42,284 bases of DNA from NCBI GenBank assembly GCA_022843405.1, contig JALHNQ010000029.1:1-42284 (forward strand), in the 5' to 3' direction. Below, one piece after another: positions 14,883 through 24,459 of this stretch. The notes under the pieces were generated by a model. It did not search any database. It was given only the letters and a program-made list of their open reading frames with translations, and was not told the DNA's origin. The DNA comes from Methylocystis sp. (GTDB taxonomy: Bacteria; Pseudomonadota; Alphaproteobacteria; Rhizobiales; Beijerinckiaceae). The position numbers and the translations under genes are program-made. Each line of letters begins with the position of its first letter. Position 1 is the stretch's first letter.

Positions 14883-15380
14883 ATGCGCGGCGACGCAAAG
14901 AGCATCGGCCATGATTTTCCGATAGCGGCCCGTGTCGCGCGACGCCGGCGCGTCTTTCGCGCGCACCGCCGACGCGCGGGCTTCACGCTTGTCGAAATGC
15001 TTGTCGTGCTCGCGATCATCAGTTCCATCGTCGGGCTCGTGGGACCGCGCGTGCTGAATTACCTGTCCGAGTCGAAGGTGAAGACGGCCCAGATTCAAAT
15101 GGAGAATCTGGCGAGCGCGCTCGATCTTTTCTATCTCGACGCCGGCCGCTACCCCTCGACCGAGGAAGGTTTGAACGCGCTGGCGCAAAGGCCGGCGGGC
15201 GTAGCGTCCTGGAGCGGGCCATATCTCAAGACGCAGAGCGTGCCAAAGGACCCGTGGGGCCACCCTTATCTTTATCGCGCGCCCGGCCAAAACGGCCCCT
15301 ATGACATCGGCTCGCTCGGTCCCGAAGGCCGCGAAGGCGGATCGTCGTCGATCTCGCGCGGTCCCGCTCAGGCGAAATGA
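14883..15380 (+). CDS. gspG: Type II secretion major pseudopilin GspG
   Basis: The main subunit of the periplasmic pseudopilus that pushes cargo through the secretin. The prepilin site is RRRAG|FTLVE at residues 33/34, with the conserved Glu at +5 and a hydrophobic helix following. The C-terminal half carries the GspG signature: YPSTEEGLNAL, WSGPYLK, VPKDPWGHPYLY and YDIGSLGPEG, which includes the calcium-loop region. The leader is unusually long (33 residues) and very basic. It overlaps gspK by four bases (ATGA). Confidence 0.96.
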   Translation: MRGDAKSIGHDFPIAARVARRRRVFRAHRRRAGFTLVEMLVVLAIISSIVGLVGPRVLNYLSESKVKTAQIQMENLASALDLFYLDAGRYPSTEEGLNALAQRPAGVASWSGPYLKTQSVPKDPWGHPYLYRAPGQNGPYDIGSLGPEGREGGSSSISRGPAQAK

Positions 15381-16345
15381 CCAAGGCGCCATGCCTTTCG
15401 GGCGCGCAGAAAAATAGGAAACGCGCGGGTTTCGCTCTTCTTGCCGTCATTTGGGGCGTTGGGATCATTTCGCTCCTCGTCGTTTCCTTCATGAAGACGG
15501 GGCGCCTTCGCTTGCAGACGGCGCATAATATCGCGAGCGCAATGCAAGCGAATTATATCGCCAGTGGCGTCATTAATCTCGCGACGATGACGCTCATCGC
15601 CCAAAGAAACGCGAACGCCGCCTTGCCACAGAAGGCGCCGATCTACGCCGGCGCGCCGCGTTACTGCGTCTTCGAAGGCGCGGCGATCGTGGTCGCCGTC
15701 GAGGACGAAGCCGGCAAGGTCGATCTTAATACCGCTCCTCCAGAATTGCTTGAGATGACGCTGGTCGGCCTAGGCGTCGAAGCCCGCGCAGCGAAGTCTG
15801 TCGTTCAGTCCATTCTCGCGTTTCGCACGCCGCCCGCTGTCCTCGGCCAGCCGGAGCCTTCGCCTCCGTTGGACAAGCCTTTCGGGCTGAAACGCGCGCC
15901 CTTCGAGACTATCCTCGAACTCGATCAGGTGGAGGGCGTCTCTCCCTCGCTGTTTCGCGATCTCTTGCCCGTGGCGACGACCTATTCGCATAACGCGGGC
16001 GTCGACGCCCAAGCGAGTCCGCCTGCGCTGTTCGCCGCGCTCGCCGGCTTTCGGCTCGCCGACGTGCAGGCGCTGCGCGCCGTCCCTTATCCCAATGCGC
16101 TCAATCGCAACGATCGTCGTTTTCCGGCGCAATTCAATCAGCAAGGCGGCCAGAGCGCCTTCCTCATCCATGTCGAGGCGCTGCTCGCGACGGGTCAGAC
16201 TGTCGCCAAGGATGCGATCCTGGATCTGTCGTCGACGAGCGGCAGGCCGTTCGCGCTCAGGGAAATGCGTCGCGGACAATCGAAATATGTCGATCGGCTT
16301 CGCGAAATGATCACAACGAACGGCGCGGGCGTTCCGGCGTGCTGA
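15377..16345 (+). CDS. gspK: Type II secretion minor pseudopilin GspK
   Basis: The large tip pseudopilin of the type II pseudopilus. A prepilin cleavage site lies at KRAG|FALLAV (residue 18). It lacks Glu at +5, which is normal for GspK, since it caps the fibre. After the hydrophobic helix come the GspK hallmarks VEDEAGKVDLNTAPPELLEM and the helical insert of the family (residues about 110-220). Its length of 322 aa is usual. It ends three bases before the convergent gspD stop. The ATGA overlap with gspG implies co-translation. Confidence 0.93.
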   Translation: MTKAPCLSGAQKNRKRAGFALLAVIWGVGIISLLVVSFMKTGRLRLQTAHNIASAMQANYIASGVINLATMTLIAQRNANAALPQKAPIYAGAPRYCVFEGAAIVVAVEDEAGKVDLNTAPPELLEMTLVGLGVEARAAKSVVQSILAFRTPPAVLGQPEPSPPLDKPFGLKRAPFETILELDQVEGVSPSLFRDLLPVATTYSHNAGVDAQASPPALFAALAGFRLADVQALRAVPYPNALNRNDRRFPAQFNQQGGQSAFLIHVEALLATGQTVAKDAILDLSSTSGRPFALREMRRGQSKYVDRLREMITTNGAGVPAC

Positions 16346-16348
16346 CCA

Positions 16349-18814
16349 TCACCTTGACTCGCGATCGGCGCGCCAGGGGCTATGCGACCAGGGATCGAGC
16401 AGGGTGCGCCGGGTCGATTGTTCGATATCGTGCGGCCGGCCGATCGCCCGAGTCGAAATGTCGAGCAGCTTGCGCTTGAATTCCTCGGTGATCTCGCGCC
16501 CCTCGCTCAGCGAGCGCACGACATGCGGCGTAATCATGATGACGAGCTCGGTCTTGTCGATGGCGTCGCCTTTGTCCTTGAACAGACTGCCGACGATCGG
16601 CACATCGCCGACGACCGGCAATTGCGTGGCGGCGCGTCCGCGCTGATCCTTGACGAGACCGCCGAGCATTAGCGATTCTGAATCGTTGACGACCACTTGA
16701 GTCTTCACGCGGCGCTGCTGAATGGTCGGAGTCGTGCTTCCCGGCGGCGTATTGGGATCGACATTCGAGACTTCCTGCTCGAGTTCGAGCATCACGCGGC
16801 CGCTCTCGCTGATATGGGGCGTGATCTTCAAAATCACGCCGGTATTTGTGTAGTTCACTGAGTTGAACGTATTGCCGATGGCGGAGACGCTGGTGAGCGT
16901 TTGCACCGGTATCTGATCGCCGACCTGCAGCATCGCTTCGCGGTTGTCGAGCACGGTCAGCGACGGCGTCGAAATGACGTTCACCTCGGTGATCGCATTC
17001 AGCGCATTCAGCGTCACCTGTTGATTCAGCGATCGGAAGGCGTAGGCGAAGCCGGGGAAATTGGCCCCGACGTTGATTCCCAGAAGATTCTGGCCGAGCG
17101 CCGTATTCGCCGCCGGTCCTACCTGGTTGGGGGCTACCCCGAAGCCGAAAAGATTGGAATGGTTTTGTATGAACCAGCGGACGCCGAAGCGCAGCGTGTC
17201 GTTGAGCTTCACTTCGGCGATGGTCGCCTCGAGGAACACCTGGTTGGGAAGAACGTCGAGCGTTTCGATCACTTGCTGGATGCGCCGAAAGTCCTCGGGC
17301 GTCGCCATGACGACGAGGGCGTTCTTGGCCGGGTCGACGCCGATCCTGTAGCGATCATTGTCAAGCGAAACCGCCGGCGTGGGGGCCGCCGCCGGAGCGG
17401 ACTGCGGGCCCCCGGGCACGCTGAAGCCGCTTGAGCCGCCAGAGCCGGTACCCGAGCCCAAAGGACCGCCGCTCCCCAAGCCGCCACCCCCCAAACCTCC
17501 GCCCCCTAAACCGCCGCTCCCCGCGCCGCCCGCGCCCAAGCCTCCGGCTCCCGCTGAGCCGGCGCCGCCGCTTCCCGACAGGGCGCCGAGCGGGCTTGTC
17601 GACGGCTGGCCGCCTCCCGCCGAGTCGGCGCCGGAGGACAGCCCGGCCGCTCCAAAGCGAGGCGATATGCTGGAATCGGCCTGCTGGCCCTTGGCGCCGA
17701 AGAGCGAGGTCAATACGACCATCAATTCCTGCGCGGGGCGGTTCTGCACGCGGTAGGTGAAGAATTGTTTCTCGCTGTGCTCCGCGCGCGCATCGAGTTT
17801 TTGAATCCAGGAGCGCGCGCGCGCGAGATATTCCGGCTGCGAGGAAATGACCAGAATGGACGAAAGCCGCTTATTGCCGATGAAGCGGATCATGCCGCTC
17901 ATCGGTCCTTCCTTTTCCGAGCCGAAGACATTCCTCAAGTCTCCCGCCAGCATGTCCGCGTCGCCGCTACGCACCGGCACGAGCGCGAAGGACATGCCGC
18001 GCATCGTATCGACGTCGAACATGCTGATGGCGTCCTGGAGCGTCGCGATGTCCTGGGCAGAGCCGCTCAGAGTGAGTGTCTGGCGGGCGTCGTCGGCGCG
18101 CACGATGGTTCCGCGCGCGGCGATCGGCTCGAGAACCCGCTTCATGTCCGAAGCGGATACGTAGTGAAGCTGTACGACGCGCGCCAAGTCGCCGAGCGGC
18201 TGCGACGTCGGGGAGACGGGTTCGGTCGTAATCATTTCGCCTGAGGTCGCCGCCTGATCGGCGGGAACGACCTTGTAGATTCCCCCGGCGTTGACCACCG
18301 CCGCGCCGGAGACGCGCAAGGCGGACTGGAACAGGTCGAGAGCGACGCTTCTGCGCACCGGATTGGCGGTATGGACAGTCACCTTGCCGTCGAGTTTGGG
18401 ATCGACGACGTAGTCGGCGCCGAGAATGTCGCCGATGACGATTTTCGCCGCTTGCGATATGGGAAGATTGACGAGATTGAGGGTGACGCCTTCCTCTCCC
18501 GCTTGCTCGGCAGGATTTGCGCGATTGCTGACCGAGCCGATGAATTTTCCCGTTCCGGTTGAAACGATCGAACGGGCGGATGGAGATCGCGACAGAGACA
18601 CCGCATTGGGCCCGCCGCCGCCCGAGCCTCGCGGCGCTTGGCGGATCGGCGCGACATTCCATTCCGCGACTGGCGGTCCACTCATTGTCGAAGACTCGCA
18701 TCCTGCGACGCTGAGGGCGGCGGCCAGAACCCTTACTCTAAGGAATCGACGCAAATCGACAACCCGAATTTGATGAGGAGCTGAGCAGGCCCCGTCTCCG
18801 TTTAGCACTTTCAC
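16349..18814 (-). CDS. gspD: Type II secretion secretin GspD, predicted liposecretin
   Basis: The outer-membrane channel of the type II system. In order it has an N0 domain (LNLVNLPISQAAKIVIGDIL), N1 (VVQLHYVSASDMKRVLEPIA), N2, N3 split by a glycine-rich insert of about 75 residues (DNA 17400-17640), and the secretin core (VISTPSLTVLDNREAM, LKITPHISESGR, VVNDSESLMLGGL, VPIVGSLFK). Near the N terminus a lipobox LSVAGC puts a lipidated Cys at residue 39 from the GTG at 18814, or at residue 19 from a TTG at 18754. The TTG gives a textbook lipoprotein signal, but neither has a good ribosome site. Pseudomonas HxcQ is a precedent for a lipidated secretin that needs no pilotin. Confidence 0.95.
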   Translation of the reverse strand: MKVLNGDGACSAPHQIRVVDLRRFLRVRVLAAALSVAGCESSTMSGPPVAEWNVAPIRQAPRGSGGGGPNAVSLSRSPSARSIVSTGTGKFIGSVSNRANPAEQAGEEGVTLNLVNLPISQAAKIVIGDILGADYVVDPKLDGKVTVHTANPVRRSVALDLFQSALRVSGAAVVNAGGIYKVVPADQAATSGEMITTEPVSPTSQPLGDLARVVQLHYVSASDMKRVLEPIAARGTIVRADDARQTLTLSGSAQDIATLQDAISMFDVDTMRGMSFALVPVRSGDADMLAGDLRNVFGSEKEGPMSGMIRFIGNKRLSSILVISSQPEYLARARSWIQKLDARAEHSEKQFFTYRVQNRPAQELMVVLTSLFGAKGQQADSSISPRFGAAGLSSGADSAGGGQPSTSPLGALSGSGGAGSAGAGGLGAGGAGSGGLGGGGLGGGGLGSGGPLGSGTGSGGSSGFSVPGGPQSAPAAAPTPAVSLDNDRYRIGVDPAKNALVVMATPEDFRRIQQVIETLDVLPNQVFLEATIAEVKLNDTLRFGVRWFIQNHSNLFGFGVAPNQVGPAANTALGQNLLGINVGANFPGFAYAFRSLNQQVTLNALNAITEVNVISTPSLTVLDNREAMLQVGDQIPVQTLTSVSAIGNTFNSVNYTNTGVILKITPHISESGRVMLELEQEVSNVDPNTPPGSTTPTIQQRRVKTQVVVNDSESLMLGGLVKDQRGRAATQLPVVGDVPIVGSLFKDKGDAIDKTELVIMITPHVVRSLSEGREITEEFKRKLLDISTRAIGRPHDIEQSTRRTLLDPWSHSPWRADRESR

Positions 18815-19073
18815 AAGGGCTTCGTCACGACAGGAGGCCGCCGTCGGATGTCCTTCTCTAAGTAGTTTGATTTATAATGGGGAGCAAGGAAATCGAAATC
18901 ATCCCGAAGCGTGACCGCAGCGCCGCTCGCGTCGGACCGGCCAAGACAAATCCGAAAATGGAGGCGCGGCGGCGCCCTTCAGCAGCAAGCGACTGATATT
19001 TATCAATGCAAAGACTTCCTTCAATCGCTGGGTCAAGGCAGGGCCGCAAGCCGGTGGGCGGAAGCGTTTCAAC
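18815..19073. other. Divergent promoter region between gspD and the prepilin peptidase gene
   Basis: No gene is supported. The region must drive gspD leftward and the peptidase gene rightward, but I see no clear promoter boxes. A short AT-rich patch at about 18861-18880 is the best candidate. Confidence 0.3.
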
Positions 19074-19715
19074 TTGGCTACGCATTTGTTTTCTTTGAAA
19101 TTCTCTCCTGCCTGCGCGCGCCGGCGACGCACGCTCGCGCCCTTGGCCTGGGACGCCATATGCGCAAGAGGGGAAGGATTTGCGCTTGCGCCTGCGGTAT
19201 GGGCGGCCATTCTCGGATTGTTCTATCTTCTTGCGCAGCCCGCCGAGCCGCGCCTTTTTATTGTTCCAAGTCTTGCACTCTTCGCCGCTCTCTGCCTGAT
19301 TTCGCTTTTTGACGCGCGCTATTTCGTTATCCCGGACGGACCGGTCCTGTTTCTGGCTCTGACCGGCGCGGCGACGATCCTGGCGAGCGCGCCGCAGGAA
19401 GCCGCGAGCCGGCTCGCGGCGGCAGCGACTGGCTTCGTGGCGCTGCGCCTGTTCGGGCGCGCCTATGAGGCGCTGCGCGGAACACCTGGCGTCGGGGAGG
19501 GCGACGCCAAGCTCTTTGCCGTAGCCGGCCTCTGGCTCGGTTTCGCCGGCCTGCCGAGCTGCCTGATCTACGCGGCGCTGTCGGCGCTTGTCGCGGCGGC
19601 GCTCGCGGTCTGGCGGGGCCTGCTGCGAAATCCGCGCGAGCCGATCGCTTTTGGCCCACATCTCGCCCTGGGTCTGTGGCTCGCCTGGTCGGTCGGTCCG
19701 CTGGAAATGGGCTGA
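19074..19715 (+). CDS. gspO: Prepilin peptidase, A24 family, catalytic domain only
   Basis: The membrane aspartyl protease that removes pseudopilin leaders. Both catalytic aspartates are in their motifs: DARYFVIPDGP and GVGEGDAKLFA. There are about six hydrophobic helices. It lacks the N-terminal methyltransferase domain and the cysteine tetrads of full-length GspO/PilD, so it is of the short CpaA-like type. The start is unsure: TTG at 19074 gives 213 aa, and no ATG lies close downstream. It stands alone between gspD and gspJ. Confidence 0.85.
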   Translation: MATHLFSLKFSPACARRRRTLAPLAWDAICARGEGFALAPAVWAAILGLFYLLAQPAEPRLFIVPSLALFAALCLISLFDARYFVIPDGPVLFLALTGAATILASAPQEAASRLAAAATGFVALRLFGRAYEALRGTPGVGEGDAKLFAVAGLWLGFAGLPSCLIYAALSALVAAALAVWRGLLRNPREPIAFGPHLALGLWLAWSVGPLEMG

Positions 19716-19808
19716 GGCTTTGCGAACGCGTAATAGAGCGCGCGGTGTCCGATGATAAGAAATCGGGCCAAATCAATAGACTGGAGCAAGTTCCGATCGA
19801 AGCCCCCT

Positions 19809-20414
19809 CTATTGGGGAAGGGCGACGGTCGCCGCCGTCTCGATCACTCGGCCAAGGCGATAGGCGCCGATCCTGATCGAAACGAGTTGGGGAGGATTCG
19901 TCGCCTCGCTCCAGGTGGGACTCCAGCCGAGACCCTTCGTTTCCCGCGACGGTCCGAAAAAGGCGAGTTCGAAGAACGCGACGCCCTTCAACAACACGGT
20001 CTTGCGCATCGCCTCTCGACCAAGGCCCGCCGCTTCAAGAGGCCTGTAGACACTGGTCCAGACCACGAGGTCGGTCTCTTCGCGGCCGATCTCGACAATG
20101 AGAAGGCCGCCCCATTGCGCGCCGCCATCGCTCAGCGCGATAAAGCGGCATCCATTCTGGGTTCCTTGAAAGGTCGCTTGCGGCGTGCCGATCGTTCGCG
20201 CCTCGGTCGGCTGCGGAAAACTGCGAGCAAGGAGGCTGGCGACGCCGCGGGTTGCGGTTTCGACCTCGTCGAGCGCTTCGCTCGCATGACTCGTCTCCCA
20301 TGCGCGACGGCCGATGCCGACGCCGCCCATGATCGTGCTGACGATCAGCGCCATCAGACTGATGGCGAGCAATAATTCGAGCAGGGTGAAGCCGTTGGGC
20401 GGGGGACGTCTCAT
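19809..20414 (-). CDS. gspJ: Type II secretion minor pseudopilin GspJ
   Basis: Prepilin leader MRRPPPNG|FTLLE, then a hydrophobic helix and a 165-residue globular domain. Features fitting GspJ are the early RRAWETSHASEALDEVE helix, RFIALSDGGAQWGGL, and a FELAFFGPSRE segment followed by W and PQLVSIRI. GspJ forms the pseudopilus tip with GspI and GspK. It is the last gene of the leftward gspE-F-H-I-J unit and overlaps gspI by four bases. The length (201 aa) is usual. Confidence 0.9.
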   Translation of the reverse strand: MRRPPPNGFTLLELLLAISLMALIVSTIMGGVGIGRRAWETSHASEALDEVETATRGVASLLARSFPQPTEARTIGTPQATFQGTQNGCRFIALSDGGAQWGGLLIVEIGREETDLVVWTSVYRPLEAAGLGREAMRKTVLLKGVAFFELAFFGPSRETKGLGWSPTWSEATNPPQLVSIRIGAYRLGRVIETAATVALPQ

Positions 20415-20818
20415 TGCCCGGGACTCGGCGGCGGCGCGATCTTGAACGTCGAAAAAGTCGCCGCTTCGCCATAGCCGGAAGGACGCTCGATGACGAGCCG
20501 CGCGTGAAAGCTCGTCGCGATGGGCTTCCCGTCCGGTCCGTCGATGTTTTTACCCGGGGCGACGAAAAGCTTCCAGAGCAGGCCATCCGGGTAGCGGCCG
20601 GTCGTCACGCCGAAGGGAACGGGACCCTCCACGCCGAGCCTGTCGAGATGCGACGCGCCTTGACGCGCCGCGCGCAGCAGAAAGTCGGCGCGCGCTTCGT
20701 TGCGAGCGCCTCCGCTGACGCCCAAGAGAAGCTGCGTAAGAGCGAGCGCAAGAATGGCGAAGGCGGCCAGCGCCTCGATCAGCGTGAACCCTGCTCTCGA
20801 TTTCAGCCGATCGCGCAT
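20411..20818 (-). CDS. gspI: Type II secretion minor pseudopilin GspI
   Basis: Prepilin leader RAG|FTLIEALAAFAIL at residue 10, with Glu +5 and a hydrophobic helix. The small globular domain (about 100 residues) suits GspI, which starts the tip complex. A conserved pattern LWKLFVAPG is followed by strands ending in TFKIAPPPSPGQ. It overlaps gspH upstream by 16 bases and gspJ downstream by four, so the three are translated together. Confidence 0.9.
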   Translation of the reverse strand: MRDRLKSRAGFTLIEALAAFAILALALTQLLLGVSGGARNEARADFLLRAARQGASHLDRLGVEGPVPFGVTTGRYPDGLLWKLFVAPGKNIDGPDGKPIATSFHARLVIERPSGYGEAATFSTFKIAPPPSPGQ

Positions 20819-21264
20819 GTCGCTTCGCCGGTCAGCCAGTTGACGCCGATGGTCGCGCGCGCCTGCGGCGTTAACAGCTTGAGGTCGCCCCCCGTCGACG
20901 CGCCGTCGGCGAAAAAGACGATGGCGCCGACACGGTCCGTCAATCGCTGCGTATGCGCGATCTCAAGGAAAATTTCGGCGTCCGCCGGCAATTTGCCCTC
21001 GCCGCCGACGGGGGACGAATAGCTCTTGCGGTCGAGGTCGAAAACGACCGCCGCCTCGGCGTTGGTCGCGATGGCGCGGGCGCGGGTCGCGCGCAGACTC
21101 GCGCATAGGGAGCGCGTGGCGCTTTCGAGCCGCAGACGGCCGGAAGGCGGCCGCAGCAATTGCGTCGCCATGCCCGCGAAGAGCGCCATGAGCGCGACGA
21201 CGACGAGCGACTCGAGCAAAGTGAAGCCTGCCCTGCGCCGCGACAGGCCACGTAGCCGCGCCAT
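20803..21264 (-). CDS. gspH: Type II secretion minor pseudopilin GspH
   Basis: Prepilin leader RRRAG|FTLLESLVVVALMALF at residue 13. The globular part shows GspH traits: SATRSLCASLRATRARAIA, AAVVFDLDRKSYSS and a C-terminal GDLKLLTPQARATIGVNWLTG. GspH links the tip complex to the GspG fibre. The ATG overlaps the last base of the gspF stop, and the gene overlaps gspI by 16 bases. Confidence 0.88.
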   Translation of the reverse strand: MARLRGLSRRRAGFTLLESLVVVALMALFAGMATQLLRPPSGRLRLESATRSLCASLRATRARAIATNAEAAVVFDLDRKSYSSPVGGEGKLPADAEIFLEIAHTQRLTDRVGAIVFFADGASTGGDLKLLTPQARATIGVNWLTGEATCAIG

Positions 21265-22493
21265 TACTTCACCGCAAGCTCGTTGACGCCTAGCACCGCG
21301 TCCATCACCGTCATGATCAACCCGCCGACGACGACGGCGATCAAGATGGTGAGCGTCGGCGTGAGCAAGCCCATGGCGCGCTCGATGGCGCGTTGCCCCT
21401 GCCGCTCGAACATGGTCGCGATGCGCAACAACATGTCGTCGAGCTGGCCCGTCTCCTCGCCGATGGCGATCATCTGCGGCGCCACGGTTGGAATATAGGG
21501 AACGCCGCCAAGTGCCGCGCTGAGATTGGCGCCGCCGCGCACCGCCTCGATCACGGCGGCGAGCTCATGGTTGAAAAATGCGTTGACGACGGCCGCGCGC
21601 GCGCTCTCCAAACCTTGCAGCAGCGGCACGCCCGCCCTGAGCATGGAGCCGAGCGTGCGCGCGAAGCGCGCCGTCGCGAATTGCGCGAGCAAGGGTCCGA
21701 TCACGGGAGTGCGCAGATAGAAGCGCGCGATCGCGATCCGCCAGGACAGGCGCGTCTGCGCCATCTTGCGAAGCAGCAGCAGCGCGCCGACAAGCATGGC
21801 GAGGACGACGCCGATCGTCCCGGAACGGTCTTCGAGGTCCAGGATGAATTGCAGGCCGGCCGGCATTTCCTTGCCATTGTCGACGAAAATCGGCGCAATG
21901 CTCGGAACGAGGGAGCCGAGCACGACGCCGGTCGAAATGACGGCGAGCGTGATGAGTAGCGCCGGATAGACAAGCGCGCTCTGGATGCGCGCGCGCAATT
22001 CAAGTTCGCGCTCCAGCATGTCGGCGAGGTCATTCAACGCCGGCCCGACCTTGCCGACCGTTTCGCCTTCGCGCACGACATTTACATATTCGGGCGGGAA
22101 AATATCGGGCCGGCGCGACAGGGCGTCGGAGAGCGACGCGCCGTCGACGATGCGCGCGAGCATCTCCTGAACGAGGTCGCGCAAGGCGGGATTTGCGCTT
22201 TGCGCCGAAAGAATGCGCAGGCTCTGGTCGAGCGGCACGTCGGCGATTTCGAGCGTGGCGAATTCCCGCGTGAAGGAAGCGATCTGCGCCGCGTTCGGCT
22301 TCCGCCGTCGCAAGGAGAGCCGGGCGAACAGTCCCTGCGTCGCCGCGCCGGCCTCGCGCGTTTCGAAAGGCGTAAGGCCGCGCCGAAACAGCGTCTCCTC
22401 GGCCTCGTCGCTGGTTTTCGCCTCGAGCTCCCCTTCGAGCAGATCGCCCGCTGCGCTATAGGCGCGATATTTGAACGTCGGCATCGGCATCAT
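21264..22493 (-). CDS. gspF: Type II secretion inner-membrane protein GspF
   Basis: The polytopic platform protein that couples the GspE ATPase to pseudopilus growth. It contains two T2SSF domains of about 120 residues each (FTREFATLEIADVPLDQSL; ARFARTLGSMLRAGVPLLQG), with three transmembrane helices around them, the last near the C terminus. The family start MPTFKYRAYSAAGDLLEGE is present. The ATG at 22493 overlaps the gspE stop as TGATG; the true start could be the ATG at 22484, which gives the standard 406 aa. Confidence 0.95.
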   Translation of the reverse strand: MMPMPTFKYRAYSAAGDLLEGELEAKTSDEAEETLFRRGLTPFETREAGAATQGLFARLSLRRRKPNAAQIASFTREFATLEIADVPLDQSLRILSAQSANPALRDLVQEMLARIVDGASLSDALSRRPDIFPPEYVNVVREGETVGKVGPALNDLADMLERELELRARIQSALVYPALLITLAVISTGVVLGSLVPSIAPIFVDNGKEMPAGLQFILDLEDRSGTIGVVLAMLVGALLLLRKMAQTRLSWRIAIARFYLRTPVIGPLLAQFATARFARTLGSMLRAGVPLLQGLESARAAVVNAFFNHELAAVIEAVRGGANLSAALGGVPYIPTVAPQMIAIGEETGQLDDMLLRIATMFERQGQRAIERAMGLLTPTLTILIAVVVGGLIMTVMDAVLGVNELAVK

Positions 22494-24250
22494 CAATCCA
22501 TGCGCGTGACGCGGGCGACTTCCTCTATGCTGGTCTCGCCGCGCCAAGCTTTGCCCATGCCGCATTGATACATCGTCGTCATGCCGTTTTCGCGCGCCGC
22601 CGTCTCCAGGGCCGCGTCGGTTGCGCTTTCGCAGACGAGACGCTGCATGCGGTCATTCATGATGAGAAGCTCGGCGATCGTCGAACGCCCCGCATAGCCG
22701 AGATTGCGGCAGTGCGAACAGCCCTTGGGCGAGGACAGGCGCTCGGGCTCGGCCGCGAAACTCTCCGCCGCGAGCTGCGCGCGCCAGCGGTCGCGCGTTT
22801 CCAGCGGCGCCGCGCAATGCGGACAGAGCCGACGCACGAGCCGTTGGGCGAGGACAGCCTTCACAGTCGAGGCGATGAGGTAATTTTCGACGCCCATGTC
22901 GATGAGGCGCGTGATCGAGGCGGCGGCGCTGTTCGTATGGAGCGTCGAGAAGACGAGATGGCCGGTGAGCGAGGCCTGTATGGCGATGCGCGCCGTCTCC
23001 GCGTCGCGAATTTCGCCGATCATGATGATGTCGGGGTCCTGGCGCAGAATTGCGCGCAGCGTATTGGGAAAATCGAGCCCGATCGCGGGCTGGACCTGCA
23101 CCTGATTGACGCCGGCGAGCTGATATTCGATCGGGTCTTCGACGGTGAAGACCTTCACGTCCGGCATCGTCAGTTCTCTTAGCGCGGTATAGAGCGTCGT
23201 CGTCTTGCCGCTGCCGGTCGGCCCCGTCACCAGCACGATGCCATTGGGGTTGCGCATGGCCTGGCGCAGTTGCGTCGTCGTTCGCGGCTCGAAGCCGAGC
23301 CTGTCGAAGTCGAGCGCGACCTGGCTGCGGTCGAGAATGCGCAGCACGATGCTTTCGCCATGCGCCGTCGGCAGAGTCGAAACGCGAAAGTCGATGTCGA
23401 CGCCGCGTATCGCGAGCTTGATGCGTCCGTCCTGCGGCAGCCGGCGCTCGGCGATGTCGAGACGGGCCATGATCTTGATGCGCGAGGCGATGGCGGCCTT
23501 GAGGCCCGGCGGCAAGGTCTCCGCGTTGCGCAAGGCGCCGTCGATCCGATAGCGCACCTGCACGGCCTCCAGCGAAGGCTCGATGTGAATGTCGGAGGCG
23601 CGCGCCTCGATCGCGTCGGCGACGATCTGGTTGACGCGGCGCACCACCGGCGCCTCATTGGCGATGTCGCGAAGGCGCTGCAGGTCGAATTCGCTGGCGT
23701 CATGCGCGCGCGTGTCGTTGTCGACGAGGGAGACGCCATCCTGGCGCCCGCCGTAAAGCGTCGACCACGCCTTCTGGAACTGCGCCGGCGTCGCGAGCCG
23801 AAGCTCGATCTCAAAACCTGTCGCATAGGCGAGGGCGTCGACTGGTTCGAGGTCGAGCGGGTCGGTCACGGCGAGCGTCAGCCGGCCGCCTTCAACCCTA
23901 AGCGGAAGAAGTCCATTGGCGCGGATGAACTTTTCCGGGATAGCGTCGCAAAGCGGCGGCTCAAGCGGCAAGTCGCTCGCTTCGAGCGGCGGAATGCGCA
24001 GGAATGTGCCGAGATGCGCGCAAAGATCGGCCTCTGGCAGGAGACCGAGCTTGGTGAGAACGCGGTCGAAACGCTCGCCGCTCTGGCGCGCCGCGCGTTG
24101 CGAACGCTGCAGGGCGAGTTCGTCGATCGCCTTTTCGCTCAGCAGGAACTGGCTGAAGGCCTCGGCGAATTGCAGACTGTTCGCCTCGACGCGACGCGGT
24201 CCAGAACCGTTGTCCGCGCCGTCTTCGGTATGCTGGGGCCGCGTTTCCAT
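22493..24250 (-). CDS. gspE: Type II secretion ATPase GspE
   Basis: The cytoplasmic hexameric ATPase that powers secretion. It has an N-terminal N1E-type domain (about 30-170), an N2E domain (IEARASDIHIEPS), Walker A GPTGSGKT (343-350), an Asp box EDPIEY, Walker B region PDIIMIGEIRD, a His box STLHTN, and a C-terminal zinc motif of paired cysteines (CPHC, CSHC). The ATG at 24250 is chosen for its AAAGG site; an upstream in-frame start at 24340 lacks one. It is the first gene of the leftward operon. Confidence 0.96.
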   Translation of the reverse strand: METRPQHTEDGADNGSGPRRVEANSLQFAEAFSQFLLSEKAIDELALQRSQRAARQSGERFDRVLTKLGLLPEADLCAHLGTFLRIPPLEASDLPLEPPLCDAIPEKFIRANGLLPLRVEGGRLTLAVTDPLDLEPVDALAYATGFEIELRLATPAQFQKAWSTLYGGRQDGVSLVDNDTRAHDASEFDLQRLRDIANEAPVVRRVNQIVADAIEARASDIHIEPSLEAVQVRYRIDGALRNAETLPPGLKAAIASRIKIMARLDIAERRLPQDGRIKLAIRGVDIDFRVSTLPTAHGESIVLRILDRSQVALDFDRLGFEPRTTTQLRQAMRNPNGIVLVTGPTGSGKTTTLYTALRELTMPDVKVFTVEDPIEYQLAGVNQVQVQPAIGLDFPNTLRAILRQDPDIIMIGEIRDAETARIAIQASLTGHLVFSTLHTNSAAASITRLIDMGVENYLIASTVKAVLAQRLVRRLCPHCAAPLETRDRWRAQLAAESFAAEPERLSSPKGCSHCRNLGYAGRSTIAELLIMNDRMQRLVCESATDAALETAARENGMTTMYQCGMGKAWRGETSIEEVARVTRMD

Positions 24251-24459
24251 GATCGACCTTTCGCTCCCGGGCTCGGACGGGCGCGCCGCTCGCCGTACTG
24301 CCGACACTTCGATCATACGCCTTTCGTCCGACCGGCGCATATCTATCGCATATCCATGACGTCGATGGGCGCTGAGCGAGCGCCCTCAGATCGGACGTGG
24401 GAAAGACATATTTAAGGATAAGTTTACGCCGGTTCGAGTTCGTGTCGAGGGCATTGTGG

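Noticed and set aside
17358-17756. Proline-rich rightward frame opposite gspD
   Set aside because: It is the complement of the glycine-rich insert of the secretin.
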